Assembly: GCA_009908885.1 (NCBI GenBank)
Contig: JAAAOL010000220.1
Coordinates: 1-11,409 of the forward strand
DNA length: 11,409 bases
Source: Bacteroidota bacterium
GTDB taxonomy: Bacteria > Bacteroidota > Rhodothermia > Rhodothermales > JAAAOL01
Reading direction: 5' to 3'
Under the pieces are notes generated by a model that searched no databases, had not been told where the DNA came from, and saw nothing but the letters and a program-made list of their open reading frames with translations. Positions 7,595 through 11,409 of this stretch are shown here, in pieces. The position numbers and the translations under genes are program-made. The stretch's first letter is position 1; each line of letters begins with the position of its first letter.

Positions 7595-7691
7595 GAGGCT
7601 GGCTATGAAGATTACTGATGGGCTGCAATCGGCTGCGAACAGCCCGCTCTCGCCCGATTTCGCTGCCACATTAACTCCATAGCCAGCCTCT
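7594..7691. repeat. 98-bp spacer element with perfect 14-bp inverted ends between mrdA and rodA
   Basis: AGAGGCTGGCTATG (7594-7607) is the exact reverse complement of CATAGCCAGCCTCT (7678-7691). The match extends inward to 17 positions with one mismatch. The left arm begins on the last base of the mrdA stop codon and the right arm ends 6 bases before the rodA ATG. The interior also folds: GGGCTG (7620-7625) with CAGCCC (7640-7645), or alternatively AATCGG (7627-7632) with CCGATT (7654-7659). The direct repeat GGCTGC occurs at 7621 and 7631. The interior is less GC-rich than the flanking genes. TGAG occurs just outside the left end (7592-7595) and at the right end (7691-7694), which could be a target duplication if this is a tiny inserted element. 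Otherwise it is a structured RNA segment that may set rodA expression. Confidence 0.6.
7605..7682 (+). CDS. Possible 25-residue leader peptide inside the mrdA-rodA inverted repeat
   Basis: An ATG in the left arm opens a 25-codon frame (MKITDGLQSAANSPLSPDFA plus five residues) that ends at a TAG in the right arm, 15 bp before rodA. The purine-rich AGAGG at 7594-7598 lies 6 bases upstream, in a window where such sites are otherwise poor. If the arms pair in the RNA, the ribosome site and start codon of this frame are hidden. If it is translated, the terminating ribosome would open the right arm next to the rodA start. It resembles no family I recognise, and a frame this short may arise by chance. 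Confidence 0.25.
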   Translation: MKITDGLQSAANSPLSPDFAATLTP

Positions 7692-7697
7692 GAGCCG

Positions 7698-8957
7698 ATG
7701 CGCAGCTGGTACAACAATCTGGACTATGTGACGCTGCTGACCTGGGTGGCCCTCGTGGCCGCCGGGCTGACGGCGATCTACAGCACGACGCACGGCCCGG
7801 CCTCCGAGTATTTGCTGGAGAGCGTCCGTCAGAACTTCGAGCGGCAGCTCATGTGGTTCGTCATCTGCGCCACGGGCGTCGGCATCGCCCTGATGCTGCC
7901 CGTGCGGTTCTACCAGAAGATCGCGTATCCGGCGTATGTCTTCTGCCTCGGCCTGCTGGTGGCGGCGCTCCTGTTCGGGCGTGAGATCAACGGCGCGAAG
8001 GCCTGGCTCGCCGTCGGGCCGGTGCAGTTGCAGGTGTCTGAGCTCGCCAAGGTGGGCACGGTGCTGGCGGTGGCGCAGCTGCTCTCCAGCCGCCGTCCGG
8101 GCGACAGCACCGTCAAATATGGACTCATGGCGGTGGGCCTGCTCATCGTCCCGGCGGGGCTCATCCTGCTGCAGAACGACGCGGGCACGGCGCTCGTCTT
8201 CTTCGGGCTGGTGCCCATCATGCTGTTCTGGAGCGGACTGCCGCTCAACACGGTGTTGCTGCTCATCTCGCCCGCCATCGTGGGCTACTTCGCCATCGTC
8301 TACATGCCCGTGGCCATCGCGCTCTCCGTGGCGCTCACGCTGGGCCTCTACCTGCGCACGAAAGACCTGCGGCTGACGGCGCTGGCCGGGATCTTCACGG
8401 GCGGCACGGTGCTGGTGGCCTCGGTCGCGCTGACCCGGGTGCTCCAGCCGCACCAGCTCGCCCGCATCGTCTCGTTCACCAATCCGGAGGCGGAGGAATA
8501 CCGGAGCGGCGTGGGCTACCACCTCGTGCAGTCGAAGGCCGCCATCGGCTCGGGCGGGGTGACGGGCAAGGGCTTCATGGAGGGCACGCAGACGCAGGGC
8601 GCCTACATCCCCGAGCAGTCCACCGACTTCATCTTCAGCGTCATCGGCGAGGAGTGGGGCTTCCTCGGGACCGTTCTGCTGCTGGCCCTGTTCGCGCTGC
8701 TGCTGACGCGCCTCATCGTGCTGGGCACGCAGGTGAAGCACCCGTTCGGCAGCATGGTGGCGGCGGGGGCCGTGGGCGTCTACCTCATCCACGTCTTCAT
8801 CAACGTCGGGATGGTGACGGGCCTGCTGCCGGTCATCGGCATCCCGCTTCCGTTCGTCTCGTACGGCGGCTCGGCGCTGCTGGCCAACTCGGCCATGCTC
8901 GGCATCGTGCTCAACCTGCACATGCGCCGGGACGACTTTTCGATCTACGGGTACTGA
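7698..8957 (+). CDS. rodA: RodA, SEDS-family peptidoglycan glycosyltransferase
   Basis: RodA is an inner-membrane polymerase that links lipid II into glycan strands. It acts with PBP2, encoded just upstream, in the Rod complex. The 419-residue protein has about ten hydrophobic segments (for example 8-28, 52-68, 76-94, 145-178, 184-220, 226-248, 322-343, 352-374, 384-408). SEDS motifs are INGAKAWLAVGPVQLQVSE (about 97-115), QNDAGTALVF (159-168) with the conserved Asp161, PEQSTDFIFSVIGEEWG (305-321) and GIPLPFVSYGGSALLAN (381-397). The common form of the second motif is QPDLGTALVF, so NDAG is a mild variant. The long extracytoplasmic loop 4 falls at about 250-320. The mrdA-rodA order identifies it as RodA rather than FtsW. 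The ATG at 7698 is the natural start. The spacer before it is highly structured. Confidence 0.96.
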   Translation: MRSWYNNLDYVTLLTWVALVAAGLTAIYSTTHGPASEYLLESVRQNFERQLMWFVICATGVGIALMLPVRFYQKIAYPAYVFCLGLLVAALLFGREINGAKAWLAVGPVQLQVSELAKVGTVLAVAQLLSSRRPGDSTVKYGLMAVGLLIVPAGLILLQNDAGTALVFFGLVPIMLFWSGLPLNTVLLLISPAIVGYFAIVYMPVAIALSVALTLGLYLRTKDLRLTALAGIFTGGTVLVASVALTRVLQPHQLARIVSFTNPEAEEYRSGVGYHLVQSKAAIGSGGVTGKGFMEGTQTQGAYIPEQSTDFIFSVIGEEWGFLGTVLLLALFALLLTRLIVLGTQVKHPFGSMVAAGAVGVYLIHVFINVGMVTGLLPVIGIPLPFVSYGGSALLANSAMLGIVLNLHMRRDDFSIYGY

Positions 8958-9022
8958 TTGGTTCGTGGTTGGCTGGTTGTTGGTTGGCTGGTTCAGGGGG
9001 GATGCCTCTCGATGGCGCTCGT

Positions 9023-9064
9023 CGTGATGCGTGTTTCGTGATGCGTGTTTCGTGATGCGTGTTT
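9023..9064. repeat. Three exact tandem copies of a 14-bp unit
   Basis: The unit CGTGATGCGTGTTT occurs at 9023-9036, 9037-9050 and 9051-9064 without a mismatch. Each unit is two related heptamers (CGTGATG, CGTGTTT). Heptads beginning with CG continue in phase as CGTAGTC (9065), CGTGATG (9072), CGAGACC (9079) and CGCAAAC (9086). Perfect identity of the three copies suggests recent expansion by slippage or active homogenisation. No open frame of note crosses it. Confidence 0.9.
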
Positions 9065-9098
9065 CGTAGTCCGTGATGCGAGACCCGCAAACGCCGCC

Positions 9099-9129
9099 CT
9101 CCCATACTCCCGCGCCCCCACGCTCCCAT
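9099..9129. repeat. C-rich heptad-like tract
   Basis: CTCCCAT (9099-9105) is followed by ACTCCCG, then by C-rich words, and ends with CTCCCAT again (9123-9129). The composition and words match the tract at the left edge of the window (1-32). It continues the low-complexity spacer directly after the 14-bp repeats. Confidence 0.45.
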
Positions 9130-9193
9130 CGGTGTTGCCAGCGACCCGAACCTGCGAACCAATAACTAACAAACCAGCAACCAACGAACCGGA

Positions 9194-10600
9194 ATGGTGG
9201 CGTTCGAGGAGCAGGTCGACCGGTTGGCCGAGGCGGCGCCGTCCGTACTCACACGGGCGCTCCGGCGGGGCGGGACGTTCGCTGAGGTGTTCGTCGAGCA
9301 GTCCGTCCGACACCAGGGCACGATGGTCTGGGACGACGGGCGACTGCGGGACCCTCCTGAAGTCACCCGCGATACGTTTTCCGGAGCGAGCGTCCGCGTG
9401 CTGGACGGGGCCGAGGGCGGATTTGCCATCGCCGATGCTATCACGCCCACGGCGTTGCGGACGGCGGCTGAGGATGCAGCAGCCCAGGGGCCCGGCCGCG
9501 GCGCAGCGCGATCCGTGCCGACCCTCACGCAGCGCCTGCTACACCTGGACGTGCCTGCCGACGCGCCGGATACAGCGGCCTCGTCCGAGAAGGCCGCGCT
9601 CCTCCAGGCTGCCGTCGGCGCGGCGCGGCTGTTCGATGACCGCGTGCAGCGCGTGGAGGCGGCGTATCAGGACCGTGTGCGCCGCGTCGCCATCGCCACG
9701 TCGGACGGGGCGTTCGCAGCCCACGCGCAGGTGCTCGTCGGCCTGCGGGTCGAGGTCACGCTGGCCGGGTCGGGCGATCCGGTGACGGCTCATGCCGTGG
9801 CGGGCGGGCCCGGCGGGCTGGGGCTCTTCTTCGACGTGCCGCCGGAGCACGTGGCGCGCGACGCCGTGGAGCGAGCGCGGCGCCGGGCCGAAGCGCGACC
9901 GCTGCCCGCAGGCACGATGCCGGTGGTGCTGGCTGCCGGATGGGGCGGCGTGTGGCTGCACGAGGCCGTCGGCCACGCGCTGGAGGCCGACGTGTCTCCG
10001 CACGCCCATCGCCTCGATGAACAGGTGGCGCCCTCCTTCGTGAAGCTGGTGGACGATCCCACGCACCCCGGCGGGCGCGGCACACAACCGGTCGACGACG
10101 AAGGCAGCGCGACGACCCCGACGACGCTCATCGCCGACGGACGGCTGCAGGCGCTGCTCGCCGACCGCCGCCACGCCGCCCGACTCGGTTTACCGCGCAC
10201 TGCCAGCGCCCGCCGCCAGGATGCCCACCACGCCCCGCTGCCCCGGATGACCAACCTGATCCTGGAGCCCGGCGACGCCGCGCCCGACGACCTCATCGCC
10301 GCTGTACGCGACGGCCTCTATGTGCGCGCCATCGGGCACGGCACGACCCGCCCGGACGGCGACTTCACGTTCGACGTGCTGGACGGCGCCCGCATCGAAC
10401 AGGGCCGCCTGACGCATCCGGTGGCCGACGTGCGGATCGTAGGACAGGGGCTCGGCACGCTCCAGCAGATCGCGGGCCTCGGCACAGACGGGCACCTCGA
10501 CGCGGCGCGCGGCGTCTGCGAAAAGGCCGGGCAGGTGGTGCCCGTCTCGGTCGGCATGCCGACCGTCTTGCTCAAGGACATGCAGGTGGTGCCCGCATGA
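9194..10600 (+). CDS. tldD: TldD-type metalloprotease (TldD/PmbA family)
   Basis: TldD is the zinc protease subunit of the TldD-TldE heterodimer, which degrades unfolded peptides and in E. coli matures microcin B17 and removes the CcdA antitoxin. The 468-residue protein has the family's N-terminal domain (AEVFVEQSV near 30-38, SGASVRVLDGAEGGFA at 63-78). The zinc motif is HEAVGH (256-261), followed by ALEAD. The C-terminal metal-ligand region is CEKAGQVVPVSVGMPTVLL, with Cys442; the usual form is CGKxGQ, so Gly is replaced by Glu here. A RMTNLILEPGD segment (351-361) is also typical. It is a little shorter than E. coli TldD (481). HExxxH and the C-terminal Cys identify it as TldD rather than the inactive TldE/PmbA. 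No TldE gene is seen in the window. Its stop overlaps the next gene's start by 4 bp. Confidence 0.92.
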   Translation: MVAFEEQVDRLAEAAPSVLTRALRRGGTFAEVFVEQSVRHQGTMVWDDGRLRDPPEVTRDTFSGASVRVLDGAEGGFAIADAITPTALRTAAEDAAAQGPGRGAARSVPTLTQRLLHLDVPADAPDTAASSEKAALLQAAVGAARLFDDRVQRVEAAYQDRVRRVAIATSDGAFAAHAQVLVGLRVEVTLAGSGDPVTAHAVAGGPGGLGLFFDVPPEHVARDAVERARRRAEARPLPAGTMPVVLAAGWGGVWLHEAVGHALEADVSPHAHRLDEQVAPSFVKLVDDPTHPGGRGTQPVDDEGSATTPTTLIADGRLQALLADRRHAARLGLPRTASARRQDAHHAPLPRMTNLILEPGDAAPDDLIAAVRDGLYVRAIGHGTTRPDGDFTFDVLDGARIEQGRLTHPVADVRIVGQGLGTLQQIAGLGTDGHLDAARGVCEKAGQVVPVSVGMPTVLLKDMQVVPA

Positions 10601-11409
10601 CGCTCCCGAATACTGCGACATACGATGTCATCGTCGTCGGCCTGGGCGCCGTCGGCAGCGCGGCGGCGTATCATGCGGTACGGCGCAGGCATCGCGTGCT
10701 GGGGCTGGACCGGTTCCATCCGCCGCACACGCAGGGGGCGTCGCACGGAGGGAGTCGCATCATCCGCAAAGCCTACTTTGAGGGCGAGCACTACCTGCCG
10801 CTGCTGCACCGGGCGTACGACCTGTGGCGCGCCCTGGAGGCCGAGACGGGCCGGGATCTGCTGCAGATCACGGGTGGTCTGCATATCGGACGGCCCGAGA
10901 GCGACGTGGTGACCGGGGCGCGACGCAGCGCCGAGACACACGGGCTGGCCCACGAGGTGCTGGACGCCGATGTTATCGCGCAGCGCTTCCCGGCCTTCCA
11001 GCCACCGGACGAGCACGTTGCCGTCTGCGAGGCCGACGCGGGCATCCTGACGCCCGAGCGGTGCATCCAGGCGCATCTGGATGCGGCTCGCCACCACGGT
11101 GCTGATTTGCGTTCGGGGGAGACCGTGACGCGCTGGTCGCCGGACGGTGCGGGCGTGCAGGTGGTCACCGACCGCGCCACCTACCGCACCGGGCGGCTGC
11201 TGCTGTGCGCGGGCGGCTGGATCAACGACCTGCTCCCCGACCATCCGCTTCCGCTGCGCATCGAACGGCAGGTGCAGGGCTGGTTCGCCCCCGGAGCGCC
11301 GTTGGCCCGCTGGCAGCCGGACGCCTGCCCGATCTACGTGTGGGAGGACGACGCCGGGCAGGTGCTCTACGGCTTTCCCGACCGGGGCGACGGCGTCAAG
11401 GCCGGGCTG
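10597..11409 (+). CDS. FAD-dependent N-methyl-L-tryptophan/sarcosine oxidase-like protein (3' end outside window)
   Basis: The frame is open from ATG 10597 to the window edge and gives 271 residues without a stop. It starts with a Rossmann FAD-binding motif, YDVIVVGLGAVGSAAAYH (9-26), then LGLDRF ending the second strand. HTQGASHGGSRIIRKAYFEG (about 44-63) follows, the pattern of the MTOX/monomeric sarcosine oxidase family, as do YLPLLHRAYDLWRALE and LLLCAGGWINDLL. These enzymes oxidatively demethylate N-methyl amino acids, giving formaldehyde and hydrogen peroxide. Their covalent-flavin Cys lies further C-terminal and is not visible here, so activity cannot be judged. The ATGA overlap with tldD suggests translational coupling; no ribosome site of its own is seen. 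SolA-like is the best name, but substrate is not determined by sequence; other DAO-family amine oxidases remain possible. Confidence 0.88.
   Translation, partial: MTLPNTATYDVIVVGLGAVGSAAAYHAVRRRHRVLGLDRFHPPHTQGASHGGSRIIRKAYFEGEHYLPLLHRAYDLWRALEAETGRDLLQITGGLHIGRPESDVVTGARRSAETHGLAHEVLDADVIAQRFPAFQPPDEHVAVCEADAGILTPERCIQAHLDAARHHGADLRSGETVTRWSPDGAGVQVVTDRATYRTGRLLLCAGGWINDLLPDHPLPLRIERQVQGWFAPGAPLARWQPDACPIYVWEDDAGQVLYGFPDRGDGVKAGL

Larger units (their letters stand above)
8958..9190. repeat. Structured rodA-tldD spacer bounded by ~35-bp imperfect inverted arms
   Basis: The spacer begins with 8958-8994, a G/T-rich arm with two copies of GGTTGGCTGGTT 15 bp apart (8967 and 8982). It ends with 9156-9190, an A/C-rich arm. 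The reverse complement of the right arm matches the left arm over its whole length with a few gaps and substitutions: GGTTCG, TGGTTG, CTGGTT and terminal TGGTTC are all shared. The left arm starts at the base after the rodA stop and the right arm ends 3 bases before the tldD ATG. Between the arms are the 14-bp tandem repeats and the C-rich tract described separately. The right arm gives tldD an A-rich leader without a Shine-Dalgarno sequence. A terminator, mRNA-processing site or relic of a mobile element are all possible. Confidence 0.6.

Noticed and set aside
7594..7691. Simple Rho-independent terminator between mrdA and rodA
   Set aside because: The arms are about 70 bp apart with no U-tract after the right arm, and rodA is expected to be co-expressed with mrdA.
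8958..9190. CRISPR array
   Set aside because: The tandem units are only 14 bp, directly abutting, with no spacers between them, and no cas gene is in the window.

Overview
The window is GC-rich bacterial chromosome (roughly two-thirds G+C by eye) from a Gram-negative organism. The evidence for an outer membrane is a secreted protein ending in an Omp85-type beta-barrel with a terminal aromatic residue. Start codons mostly lack a convincing Shine-Dalgarno sequence, and one start (9194) has an A-rich leader instead. With the gene families present, this suggests the Rhodothermota/Bacteroidota side (Rhodothermus/Salinibacter-like lineages). This placement is an inference; Gemmatimonadota-like phyla are not excluded.

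Layout: (1) 33-2025 holds a divergent pair: pyrD on the minus strand (quinone-type dihydroorotate dehydrogenase with Cys at the catalytic-base position) and a PhzF-family isomerase on the plus strand. (2) 2029-2114 is an inverted array of short tandem words between two convergent genes. (3) 2121-5336 (minus) encodes a 1071-residue exported protein that joins a gluzincin-like metallopeptidase domain, a TolB-like six-bladed propeller and an Omp85-type barrel with a VRGY motif. (4) 5337-5749 is a non-coding divergent promoter region. (5) 5750-8957 is the elongasome pair mrdA (PBP2) and rodA (SEDS polymerase), without mreC/mreD beside it. Between the two genes is a 98-bp segment with perfect 14-bp inverted ends and a possible 25-codon ORF. 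(6) 8958-9190 is a second structured spacer: two imperfect ~35-bp inverted arms enclosing three exact 14-bp tandem copies and a C-rich heptad tract. (7) 9194-11409 holds tldD (TldD/PmbA metalloprotease family) overlapped by 4 bp with a FAD-dependent N-methyltryptophan/sarcosine oxidase-like gene that runs off the window end.

How the genes work together: mrdA and rodA encode the transpeptidase and glycosyltransferase of the Rod complex, which inserts peptidoglycan along the cell side wall. tldD and the oxidase are probably translationally coupled. The others look like independent housekeeping or envelope genes. No CRISPR array, tRNA, rRNA, transposase or phage gene was found. The most unusual material is the three-domain outer-membrane protein and the structured spacers. 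These spacers share a style: 7- to 15-bp words, inverted arms that abut stop and start codons, and heptanucleotide periodicity.
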